From Elmis aenea (taxonomy: Eukaryota; Arthropoda; Insecta; Coleoptera; Elmidae), in contig OX393576.1 of assembly GCA_947652605.1 (NCBI GenBank), positions 51,498,966-51,562,965 of the forward strand: a DNA stretch of 64,000 nucleotides. Direction: 5' to 3'. Positions 37,601-46,876 of the stretch are shown here, in pieces. Under the pieces are notes generated by a model, which saw only the letters and a program-made list of their open reading frames with translations, did not search any database and was not told the origin of the DNA. The position numbers were made by a program, and so were the translations under genes. Position 1 is the stretch's first letter, and every line of letters begins with the position of its first letter.

Positions 37601-40600
37601 TGTTGGGATTTATTGTTGTTAGTGATTACTATGCGGCCATTAAAATCGAAATTAATACTAGTATCATTATTGTTGTTGTTACATAAATATTTTAATCTGT
37701 ACCCTATTGTTCACATTGCTGTCATCTGTGGTAGCGTTGTGCGTTTTTAATTTGTATTTGTGTGTTTACACGTGTTTTTATACAGTGTGTCCAAAAAGTA
37801 ACGTAACGGATCAACATCTCGTCTCATGACAACTTTACAAAAAAAAGTTTTATATAAAAGTTGTTTGTGGTAATTTACTACATAACCTTAAATTATTTTC
37901 AACTATACACAGTGTTTTGTTTTTGCGCACCGATACGTCACTATGTTTTTTTAAATGGAACACCCAGTATATTTTATGATTTTTAGATGTAAAATTGAAT
38001 TCTCTTTCAAAACCATATAGGTTTTATGTATTTAAAATCAATCGTTTTCGAGTTATTTAAGTTTTTATGAAAATTTTGACAGAAAATAAAAAAATAATGA
38101 TATTTCACAACTTGGCTATGTCAGAACGGATTCCGTTGAAAATTTGTACGACAATAGTGTCATAGTGATTGCTGACTAGTTAAAATTTTAAAATAATACA
38201 CAGGGTGTTTTTTATGCTGGGTCCAATTGGGTAAACTTCAAACACGGTTAAATCGTTAAATCAATTATTTTTAATTGAACGCCCTATATATTTTTACATA
38301 TACCTATTATCGAAAATTTAATTATCTTTAAAATTTGTTAAAGGTCTATTATGTCTAAAATTAATATTTCTTGAGTTATTGCGGTTTTCATGTTAATTAA
38401 TGGCTGCAAACAAAATATTTAATAGAAATTAATTAGTAGGTGTTGGAAATATCTCGATAATTTGTTTTAAATGTCAAGTAAAGTTTAGTTTTCATCTTAA
38501 GCGATATTTTTTACCTGATTACAAATTAGTTTAATAAAAAACAATATAATCAAAATTGTTTAATCTACATAAAAGAGTTCCCTTTTTTAGGCCAATGTGA
38601 ATATACCTAAAATTGCACCCCTAGCATTTAAGAACTAATAATTTTATAATATAATTTATTATCAATTTTAACTATCGACTGCTCTTATAAACAGGACATT
38701 CTGTCTAACATGACTTCGATTAGTCGTATATTCATTAAAATATAGGAGTACAATTTTGTAATTGCTCATTTCGAACTATTTTCGTAAATAAATCATTTTT
38801 ATGATACTCCATTCAATTAATAAAAAAATCACGCAAATTGTTAAGGTCATCGACATTTACGTTTTCTATTAAATCAAATTTCGTGTTCTATCTTCACTAG
38901 TCTAAACATAATCACAAGTAATCTAATAATGTCGAGCATAATGTCGAGCATAATGTCGAGCATAATGTAAGCTTTTTAATTAAAATTATAAATTAAATTG
39001 CGCACGTGTTTAAATTGTTAAACACTTGGATTATAAATTCCGGTTTATGAAAATGTAGAACACTCGCATAATGTTTTTAAGGAATTATTTTTAACCAAAA
39101 ATATTTTAGTACGAATTACAGCACAGATCTACTATCGCGTGACAATATGTACAGAACATCACAAAAAAAAGCTGTTGGTTAGTTCATGCTCCTAACGTCA
39201 TGGGCGTTTTTCTGAGAAGGGAAAAACAATGATGTATCGGGAAATAAACCGCTGATAAGAATATCGCTGTACATTGCTGTAAAAAACCCACTCCAAATAT
39301 TTCCGCATGATTTCTAGTTACATGTTATAGCAATCTATCTTTTAATTCTATCAAACAAATTTATGTACGAATATGAACCGACTTTAAAACTAATTAAGCT
39401 GTGAGCGCGAAGTAAATTAAGCACTGAAAAATTAATTTGGGCACCTATTGTGCTGCAAAGAGGCGTTGGGGATATCGATTTAAAGTTCAATGTAATTGCT
39501 TGTCTCACCGCTGAAGGACGTAAGGGATTTACTTTTAAACAGTTGTGGGGGAAAATAATTGAAGGTAGATTTACACAAGCGCTGTAACACCCTTGAATCT
39601 TGTATGCGAAGCAAAATTAACAGAACAATTAAACAGACTACTCATTTCGTCTGCTTTTCACTGTAAAAAAAAACAACATTCTATTGATTATTATAATTCT
39701 TGAATATTTTCTCGGATGTGGGGGATTGCCCCCTTATATTGATCGTTAGATTATGAGTAGGATTTGGATTTTATGCGACAAAAACTACAAAAAACATGCA
39801 CATATACAGGGTGTCCCAGCTAAGACGAATTATTCGACAGCTCTGTTATTAGTAATAATATTTAAAAAAGTTAAATGTAAAAGTTGTTTGTAATCATTTA
39901 CTTCATAACTTAAAATTATTTTAAACTATACACAGTGTTTTGTTTTTGCGAAATGATACCAAACATTGTTTTTTTTTATATAGAACACCCTGTATATTTT
40001 GTAATTTTTGGATTTAAAATAAAATTCTCTTTCAAAAATATTATAGGTTGTTTATGTCTAAAATTAACCGTTTTTGAGTTATTAACGTTTTTTGAAAATT
40101 TTGACAGATGCAGACCTTTATAAAAATATTTATATTTATTAACATTACAACACCAGAGCAGTTTACTCTGATAATTTATTAGACAATAGTGTCATGGTGA
40201 TTATTAATTAGTTAAATTTTAAAAATAATATACAGGGTGTTTGCTATACTCGGTCCATTTCGTTAAACTTTAAACGCATGTAAGACTTTTTTTTTTATGG
40301 AACACCCTATATATTTTTACATTTTCTTGTAAAAAATTTAATTATTTTTCAAAGTTATTAAGCATGTTTTATGTCTAAATATAATATTTTTGGAGTTATT
40401 TCGTTTCTTATGATTATTTTACCTATCAGCAGGTAGTAGCCTTTGACAATTTAAAACAATTTGTATGAACTGTCAACGTAATAGTTTTATTCGATTCATT
40501 TATATTATACTATCGTCACCTAAATCATTAATAAAATAAAAGTGTTTTATTTTAAACAATTTATTATTTATCAAAATACGTATAATGATATGTATTGACC

Positions 40601-42849
40601 TAATGTACGAAAATAGTCTCCTAGCATCTAAAGTTTGGAATGTAGCAGCGCAGAATAGTAATACTCATTAATAAAAATACTGTGTAAAAAATACAAACTT
40701 GAATACGATTTTTTTTTAAGTATTACCGTAATAGAAGGTATTGGAAAAACAATGCCATTATGCTGATATTACCAAAACTGCAGTTAACAAAATTACACAA
40801 CATGTAAAATGTTATCCTGATAAACTTGAAGAAGAAAATATCTATCGTCTGTTTTTGATAAAGCTACGTTTCATAAACAATAAAATTGCGAACTGTAAAA
40901 GACAACAAAAATTAAAACGAAATAATTGATATAAAATTAATACAAAAGCTAACAATTTATAATAGCTGTTCGAATATAGCACCATTTTTTTCGATGCAAA
41001 GCTGTATGCGTCTTACAAATGACGATTGAACATTCCGCAGCATTATTGGTGTTATTTGCTGAAACGAATTTTGAATTCTTAACTTCATGTCCTCTCGAGT
41101 TGTTGGAGGAATTTTGTAGACCATGTTATTAATTGTACCCAACAAGAAAAAATCCAAGCAAGTCAGGTCCGGTGATCTGGATGACCTGTTATTCCAATCC
41201 ACCGATTTGGAAATTGATTATTTAAAAACTGTCTCACTCTTAAACTATAGTAAGAAGCTGCACCATCATGTTCAACCCATAAGTTTGCAATTACATTCCG
41301 AGGGACGTTCTCTAACAATGTTAATATTATAGTTATCTAAAAAAATTAGGTAAGAGTCGCCATTAATATATTGATCAAAAAAATGTGGTCCAATAACGTG
41401 GCTCTCTAAAATTGCACCCCAAACATTTAATGACCATTAATGCTCTAAACATATATGGATTTTTAGTAACATGATAATGGAAACTGTGCCGATTAACTTA
41501 CTGTTCTGGTCTTCTGGGTAACAGTTCATACAAATGGTTTTAAATTTTCAAAGCCTACTACCGATATTTTAGGTAAAATACTCGCAAATAATCATAAGAA
41601 ACGAAATAACTCCAAAAGTATTATATTTAGACATAAAACATGCTATATAACTTTGAAAAATAATTAAATTTTCTACAAGAAAATGTAAAAATATATAGGG
41701 TGTTCCATTATTAATTATTTAACTTTAGTTTTATTGGTGGTACGCTTAAGTGTCGCAAGGAATACGCAGTTCTAAGATTGTCTTACGCACATTAGTTTTT
41801 TTTACGAATTAAAAATGTGTTGTAACACTTCATCCATCTCTTATTGTAGTCAAAGGTGGGGTTCATTGTCAAATCAATGCCTCTAAAAGGGTTAGCGCAT
41901 GTTATTAAATGAAAAAACTGCAGCAAATAAAAACCTTTGTTGCTGTTGTATTTAATCCAAAACGCGATTAAAGAGTTTTATTTTTGAGGAAAATCGTTCG
42001 TCGGATTTACCCAACATTGTTATCAACTTTGTAGCAACTGATTTCATTAATCGCTAACTGTTGCAAAATTTAATGTTATCTGCAGGGTTTTTTGCAAACT
42101 TCCATTAACTAATGTACTAATGCATGACCTCTTTTCTGTACGCTGTTCTTATTTCGTGATTAAAAAGCATACTGGGTAAACCCCTGAGGGATAGTTTGAA
42201 TAGATCCCTTAAGTAATCTTGCAGATTTGTTGAATTTGATCCGTTTTTAAATATTGCGAAGGAAACTACAAAGTTCCAATTTTCTTTAGCTAGTACTTAT
42301 CCGCATTTAAATAATTGAATATAAATAAATAAAAGTAGCCTAAATTAGTTTATTTGTTAGGTAAAAATTTAAAAAGTTGGGTGATTTTAATTTCTACACA
42401 TCAAAACATACAATTACAATTTTTCTTTTAATTGTATTCATTAAACTTTGGAACAGAAATATCACAAAAAATAATTTTGATTTAAAATAGCTCAACAAAA
42501 TGATTTGTAAGATTTTGTTAACAAAATAACAGCTTTCGTTAAAATGTAGAAATGCAGCGAGCAGCTATTTAAAGAATGTCTTACAAAGATGAAAGAAATT
42601 GAGGAAAATTTGGAAACAGTACAAATACACATTAAACACAGCCAGAAGCTAGAAAACGTTACTGCTATGGTATGAAATATTTTTATGAAAAAAAAGAGGT
42701 ACGGTTTCAAAGCAATTACTGCATACTTTTGCGCCACTCAGCATACAACACCGCTTGAAATCGAGTCTATGGACTCGACTTCCGCGGTACAGCCGGAAAC
42801 ACTTCCTGCTCATGATGAACTTGGCCTCAATCTGCTAAATCCTTCGTAA
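25662..42849 (+). CDS. Candidate small acidic coiled-coil protein (82 aa, three exons)
   Basis: Exon 1 is 25662-25690 (MSVSDEEID plus two bases; AAAAATG context; donor GTAAGT). Exon 2 is 42558-42669 (starts EQLFKECLTKMKEIEENLET, donor GTATGA). Exon 3 is 42742-42849 (HTTPLEIESMDSTSAVQPET to GLNLLNPS, stop TAA 42847). Intron 2 is 72 bp with GT-AG ends. Phases agree: 29 nt, then 112, then 108, total 249 nt. Exon 2 is heptad-like and charged (coiled coil); exon 3 looks disordered. An AATAAA at 43318-43323 followed by a GT-rich tract fits a 3' end. Exons 2-3 are better supported than the link to exon 1 across a 16.9 kb intron filled with mobile elements, and another 5' exon is possible. I do not recognise the family; a small subunit of a coiled-coil complex would fit, but that is a guess. 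Confidence 0.48.
26226..26400. repeat. Dispersed repeat shared with 7638-7850
   Basis: TTTAAAAGTAGTTTTGTTGC and the downstream AATAACAATGCTTAAGACCC with ACTAGGTTCTTTTTG correspond in order to the segment starting at ~7634. It looks like an unnamed old repeat, in the long intron of the small coiled-coil gene. Confidence 0.5.
27110..27310 (+). pseudogene. Tc1/mariner-superfamily transposase C-terminal relic
   Basis: Frames read QVYVIKPTTLPELR, then NNCRTITADTLINVRTCF, then KCLNQNGRY. These match the end of DDE_3-type mariner transposases (QVY-x-TRP..LxELRxRI, ITPDMLxNVRxSF, RLQKCIExNGxHFE). Frameshifts separate the blocks and the catalytic portion is missing. It lies within the long intron of the small coiled-coil gene. 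Confidence 0.65.
27533..27759. mobile_element. pogo/Tigger-like MITE
   Basis: The ends CAGTAGAACCTCGATTATCC and GGATAATCAAGGTTCTACTG are inverted repeats of at least 20 bp with one mismatch, flanked by TA. This is the typical terminal sequence of pogo/Tigger-type Tc1/mariner elements. 227 bp, no coding sequence. Confidence 0.93.
28106..28764. mobile_element. Foldback MITE, CAGGGTGTAGACT family, copy 1
   Basis: CAGGGTGTAGACTTGGATCA at the left pairs with TGATCCAAATCTGCACCCTG at the right, flanked by TA. The inverted arms run about 300 bp, almost the whole element (for example GATCACGCAACATAGCAATT). A second copy is at 50702-51347. No coding capacity. Confidence 0.92.
28766..30050. other. Intronic DNA with little recognisable content
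   Basis: No gene is seen. GATGAAGAAACTAAAGTCTT at ~29700 is echoed at ~54035 (GCGAAGAGACGAGTCTTAAA followed by ACTGGT), hinting at an old dispersed repeat. Frames at 29806-30019 on both strands show no family signature. Confidence 0.4.
30062..30673. mobile_element. Non-autonomous hAT element (CAGTGGTTTCCAACC ends) with internal hairpins
   Basis: CAGTGGTTTCCAACCT and AGGTTGGAAACCACTG are the ends. The flanking octamers GCCTAGGT (30054-30061) and GCCTAGGC (30674-30681) form a near-perfect target duplication. Just inside the left end is a GGGGCGCGCC-rich segment. The centre holds a long stem of repeated GGCCGTTGCTAAGG and its complement with GTAAAAGTTACTTTT (30320-30460). A truncated 5' copy is at 47713-47820. 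Confidence 0.92.
30674..31050. repeat. Short tandem array and hairpin next to the hAT insertion
   Basis: A ~65 bp unit, CAGTAAAAAAGTAAACTAGG followed by CA(A/G)(T/A)AAAGAAGTCTTTTTTACTGCC, occurs twice between 30681 and 30790, each copy itself partly palindromic. Further right, GGCAGTAAAGTTCCTTTTTA and its mirror TAAAAAGTCGAACTTTACTG form a ~90 bp hairpin (about 30960-31045). The recurrent ACTGCCTAGGC core is also the hAT target site. Confidence 0.75.
31562..31790 (-). pseudogene. PIF/Harbinger (HARBI1-like) transposase fragment
   Basis: The minus frame has WVHPYVNERLLNN, then HPLKLYNYFRMSCDSFDRLL and RITSQNTSMHN. This is the N-terminal segment of Harbinger transposases (WVHP, YFRMSxxxFDELL, I..QNTxMR). 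It ends soon after and lacks the DDE domain. GCCCGTGCGGGACAGGCC at ~31934-31951 followed by TTA could be a decayed terminus. Confidence 0.68.
32444..33295. repeat. Left arm of a large inverted repeat (partner 36232-36775)
   Basis: CTATTAAAACAAGTACAATA at the outer end through AATGCATTTTCAT at the inner end matches the reverse complement of 36232-36775. About 287 bp (32680-32966) is extra in this arm, flanked by the shared AACTTTAATAAT and ATCGCTTTTTAT. The inner end contains its own stem, ACTTTGACATGATAATCAGA against TCTGAATATCACATCAAAGT. The loop between the arms is 2.9 kb. Confidence 0.9.
33296..34370. other. Loop of the 32444/36775 inverted repeat, left part
   Basis: AT-rich sequence with no coding or element signature recognised. 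Confidence 0.4.
34375..34921 (-). pseudogene. RTE-like non-LTR retrotransposon relic (C-terminal reverse transcriptase)
   Basis: Minus frames give LELEKINMKINTEKTKTMIV, then EQVESFKYLGVIIENNGGMD, then LLYGSETWALTNKN and AAEMRFLRK. These are the standard landmarks downstream of the reverse-transcriptase catalytic box in insect endonuclease/reverse-transcriptase elements. Frameshifts separate the blocks, and the catalytic YxDD region and endonuclease are missing. Confidence 0.85.
34922..36231. other. Loop of the 32444/36775 inverted repeat, right part
   Basis: No gene recognised. The sequence is AT-rich without clear repeats. Confidence 0.4.
36232..36775. repeat. Right arm of the large inverted repeat
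   Basis: This is the reverse complement of 32444-33295 without the 287 bp segment. A Jockey-like relic begins within about 10 bp of its outer end, suggesting that one inserted at the boundary of the other. Confidence 0.9.
36784..37560 (+). pseudogene. Jockey-like non-LTR retrotransposon relic (C-terminus)
   Basis: One frame reads NGxLxFN-type YFNFTKCSTACYHRRNEPIV and KKTSIKDLGVTFDRKFNF. After a frameshift at ~36990 a second frame reads LGFILRNTIAFKR, LYNYLVRTKMEYASVVWNPK and LEAVQKRFIRYL, then QRLMNDYILIFKIINHKI. This is the region after the catalytic YADD box in Jockey/I-type reverse transcriptases (SIKDLGVxFDxKLxF, LVRPxLEYASVVWxP, VQxRFLRYL). The 5' half is absent. Confidence 0.87.
37783..40440. 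repeat. Two direct copies of a mariner-subterminal repeat, with a 12 bp tandem repeat between
   Basis: 37783-38440 and 39806-40440 run in parallel. Shared blocks include ACTATACACAGTGTTTTGTT, GACAATAGTGTCATNGTGAT, ATACACAGGGTGTTT and CCCTATATATTTTTACAT. A ~110 bp block following GGAACACCC recurs about twice in each copy and once inverted at 41580-41710. Between them, AATGTCGAGCAT is repeated three times at 38928-38963. The remainder (38440-39800) has no recognised feature. Confidence 0.75.
40298..41712 (-). mobile_element. Mariner-like element relic with ~170-190 bp terminal inverted repeats
   Basis: 40298-40470 (ATGGAACACCCTATATATTT onward) pairs with 41520-41712 (ending ATATAGGGTGTTCCAT). 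The minus strand between them carries transposase remnants at 40957-41480: WGAI-type and HVIGPHFFDQYINGDSYL, then VEHDGAASYYSLRVRQFLNN, QFPNRWIG, RSPDLTCLDFFLLG, and finally ITPIMLRNVQSSFVRRIQLC with FEQLL. The conserved HDG and SPDLTxLDFF blocks mark the second and third catalytic positions of DDE_3 mariner-type transposases. Frameshifts around 41200-41330 inactivate it. Confidence 0.85.
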
Positions 42850-43317
42850 ATGCAACTCACGTAGCGAAGTTTAGGAGACAGATTGAGTTGTAACAAACGG
42901 TACCTATCTTCTGTGGTTTTCTATTAGATACTACACAGTAAAAAGTACGGCTTCATTTTTAACATTAACATGACAAGGAATTGAGACTCTACAGGTTCAC
43001 TTAAAAATAGTACTATTTCATCTAAAATAAATTATCTACTATTTGCTTAAGATTTTGTGTCCAATTTTAACATTTTCAGAACATCTAAATATCTATTTTA
43101 CCTAACATTTATCATATAAGTAATATTTCATTAATTGTAATTAGCTATATGAGATGAATTGTGTAAATCCCAACCTTTTACTAAATTTTAAAGTTACTAA
43201 TGTACAGTTTGTTTGTCATCAAAATTTATATCGTCCAGTATTTTATAATTAAAAGTAAAACCAATATACCGCTTCTGTTTTTTGTTTATTATTGCGATTT
43301 TTCCTCGTTTAATTCTG

Positions 43318-43323
43318 AATAAA
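43318..43323 (+). terminator. Poly(A) signal candidate for the small coiled-coil gene
   Basis: AATAAA about 470 nt after the stop codon, followed within 10-20 nt by GTGGGTGTGTTTATT, a GT-rich element typical of cleavage sites. Confidence 0.4.
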
Positions 43324-43772
43324 CCTTGTGGGTGTGTTTATTATCGGCGCCATAAATTTGCTACACTTGTCAACACGTATTTACAAAGATTTATCAATCA
43401 TATCACACGATAACCAACCAAGGGCAAAATATGTGTCATTATGTAGGTGTATTGAAATCATTTTTATATCCAAAAATGCATGTTTATTAACTTTTACAGA
43501 TAATATTAACACACATAAGTGCGGCAACAAAAATATGATTTGGATTATTTAAACAGCTTAAAATAGATTGTTTTAATTCGCAAAACGTGGGTTACAACGT
43601 TGCAGAATATTTCAACTGATTGCGAAAGGCTCTTTATAGGTTTGCCAACAGCTTCATAACGACATACAGGGCAGTGATCCTAACGGCAAATGTACCCTAA
43701 TGTAATTTTAATTTTAACGATCAATAACTTAAAATTTAAAACCGAAATATATTTAAGTATCATTACATAAAG

Positions 43773-44420
43773 TTGGACACAAACGACCCATCAATGCTAA
43801 AAGAAGGAATTAAAGATTTTCTAAGCGACCAATTGAGATTAAACTTCATACCAAGATCAGTGATCAAAACAGGAGAAAGAACATGTGTCATACGATTGAA
43901 TAACGAAAAAGAAAAAAGCAAAATCATAATAAACAAACCTAAACTGAAGAATAGGAAAGAGGATAGTATGTTTATAAATGATGATATAGCACCAAATGAA
44001 AGGGAGAAACAACTGAGAACATTTGCTAAACGGAAAGGGAAAAAGGGAAGGCAGTTAAAATTGTATATAGTAAAGTAATTGCAAATGGAGAAGAATTGCG
44101 ATGGAATCATAGAATTTGGAGAACTGAAAAGCAAATACCAAAAAAACTAACAAAGTATAAACAGAACGGAAATATATGAAAAATATTGGCAATGAAAGGC
44201 ACAGGGCATTGGAAAAGAATAACAAAAATTATTCTAAAAGAGGCAAAGGCAAAGAAGGAAAGCAATAATTATAGTAAGGTAGGAACATCAAACGTAAAAG
44301 TATTTCTGGAAAACAAGAGGAATAAATTACCAAAATAGACAAGAAAAACATAGATTATCTAGGTGTAACAGTAATAAAAAAGAAAGGGAATGGTACTAGA
44401 AAGCCACTAGAGTGGAGTTG
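43773..44420 (+). pseudogene. Non-LTR retrotransposon N-terminal ORF fragment
   Basis: The frame DPSMLKEGIKDFLSDQLRLN, VIKTGERTCVIRLNNEKEK, NRKEDSMFINDDIAPNEREK is followed, after a +1 shift at ~44045, by KAVKIVYSKVIANGEELRWN. It matches the pre-endonuclease region of insect elements in the RTE/L1-like group (short coiled segment, 'xIYINDDLTxEERxxQ', 'G..VKI.Y.K...NGEEW.W'). No endonuclease or reverse transcriptase follows. Its antisense frame at 43763-44134 is a shadow. Confidence 0.7.
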
Positions 44421-44429
44421 AAAAAGATG

Positions 44430-46790
44430 GGAATATTACATTTTATTTTATTTATAATATTATTTGTATCTATTATTTAAGAAAATAATAAGTAATTCTC
44501 TTGGCCTTACACTCGAAAGGGTAAAAAGACTAGGATTATGTATGTATATGTACATAAATGAAAAGTTATTTTTTTAGCTAAAATATGGACTTAAAAATGA
44601 ATATTATCAAATATTTTTGTCTGTTTGTGATGCAACAAATTTTCTCAATTGTGACGAAAACGATTATATTTCAAGTTTAGCTACTTATGCGTTTAAATCT
44701 TTAAGTTCAATTTAAAAGATGTTAACAATATGTAAGAAAATCATTTTAGCTTCTGCATTCATGTGGATGTACATTCAATACCGTTAAATCTTGTTAATAA
44801 AAAAAAGAGATAGATGGCTGTAATGGCCAATAAGAAATTAATGACATGTTTAGTTGGTAATAACATCCAGATCCACTAGGAAATCCAGTTGTACGGTTTC
44901 ATTTCCTGTATTCTGATTATTCAACTACCGATACCAAGTTAGACAGATGCATTCTTTGCGATGGGCTTGAAATAACTGTTTGCGGTCTACTTGATAACAT
45001 AAAATCGTCAGGGAAAGAAACTTTATAACACACAATAATTTTGATTACGATATAATTCGCAAAAACTTTTAAAACATGCATTATGATGTGCAATATTAAC
45101 AATCAATAAACTTAAAAAGATTTTTATGTAGCCTACCTAGTTGTCGAAGAAACGCATAAGGACTTGAAAAAATTCATCTTCTATATAGTTCTTTTTACTC
45201 AAATAAACCTTTCTATGTTTTCTTCATTAAGACAATCCCAAAAGAATTAAAAAATATTTTAGGGAACCAATAAATGTTTCTCTATACTACTTTTAGGTGC
45301 TTTATTAGAGAAGAAACGTCTTTCCTCAGTGTTTTTATCAGAGTTTCAAATCAAAAGTCAAAGGGCTAGGTCGCGATATCAAGCAGTTACTTTTACTCAT
45401 ACAAGCACAGTCAGAATCTATTGAACTTTTTTTCTTATAAAAGCATGAAATGTTCAAAAAACTTGACCTTTTTGTTTTAAAGCATTTTTAAACTTTCTCT
45501 TTCTAGATCCTCCACATTTATTATAGATTACCTCCCCATATATTGAATTCGACATTCTAGAAAATAGTTGCCACCAATTGTTTCGCGAAAATTGTTTGGT
45601 CTATTTGATAATGGAGAACTCTTTAAAAGCAACTGCATTGGTTTTTGTTTAGTAGAACGCTTCAATGAAAACACCCAAGTCTTTTATAAATTTTGAGTAT
45701 GGTTGTTTCAGATAACTTATTTAGCGATTAAAAAGTCTTTTTAACGCCAATTTTCTAAAACAAATTTTTGAGTCTTTTACAAAAGTTAAAAAAAAAAAAA
45801 AAGATTATTGTTACAATCTTCGTTTCCAGGTTTAAAACCGCGTCTTCTTTGGTTACGTGTTGACGTTTGCACCATATTGTCTTGGTCTTTTTCAAAACGA
45901 CTTGAACCCAAGAACGAAGATTGTAACATGGACAACAGCCGCAAAATCTTAAAGAATAAAACATGACTATTCTTCAATGTTTAAGATTATGAGCATTAAT
46001 GTTACCAGCAAAAATGACTTTCTTATGTCATGCACTTTTAACATAACTTTAAAAATATACTCCTAACTCCTAACAATCACAGCTAACTATCAATAGGATT
46101 AAAGTTACACATTTCTTGTTTCGTGACTAGGTATATTATGAAAACACAAATCTAATAATTTCTCTTGCATTACTTAAATTAATAATCATTTAAAATAATT
46201 AAAGTTAACAGTACTTAGCGCTATTATTAAAAGCATTATTTAGAGGTCAATCGGAATGAAAATAATAAATAAGTGAAAGTCTATAGTTTGCTTTACATAT
46301 TTTGCTACATTCGACTAGATTAATTAATGCTTTAATTTTAAGTAAAGGCCATTCAAAGTCAACCAAATTGCATCTTATACAAAATCCTCGGCTATATTTG
46401 TACCTTTACCTATTTTCATTTCTTTAAAGAAATTTGCGCTTTGTAAATCATTTATGCGCTATCTATACGTTAAATGTAAAATTTCACTGTAATTACAACA
46501 ACCTTATTTTTTTATATGATATGGTTTTAAAAAATAACGAGATATCGAAAGTAATTTTATAATTTTTATTAAAATTATTCCAGGTATTTCTAACACTCGA
46601 CTGGTATACGTTATTTCAAGAGATAATATAATAATCTTAACAAAACTTAGCACATAGGATGATTAATTAATTTTTACTGTCAACTACATAATAAACTTAA
46701 AGTTACGGAGAGCAGTGAATGTACCGCAAAGAAACTATGTGTTTGATAACAAACGTATAATTATCAATATATGTATGTATTATCTCGAAG
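44430..46790. other. Intergenic, with one weak minus-strand exon candidate and a small hairpin
   Basis: No confident gene. A minus-strand frame at 45020-44917 (FPDDFMLSSRPQTVISSPSQ, then RMHLSNLVSVVE and stop) has protein-like composition, but no family or partner exon. GTTACAATCTTCGTT (45810) and AACGAAGATTGTAAC (45913) bound a ~118 bp foldback. Confidence 0.35.
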
Positions 46791-46876
46791 TGTCATATCA
46801 GTTTTCGTTCGACTGCGGTGCAGCTAGTAGTATAATCGTTGGATGATTTAACCAAAGAGTTAGAAAATATTTTAAA

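Noticed and set aside
43763..44134. Hydrophobic minus-strand 123-codon frame
   Set aside because: Shadow of the plus-strand retrotransposon ORF fragment.
45755..45977. Minus-strand frames with Cys-rich start
   Set aside because: They overlap a small foldback repeat and a poly(A) run, with no family similarity.
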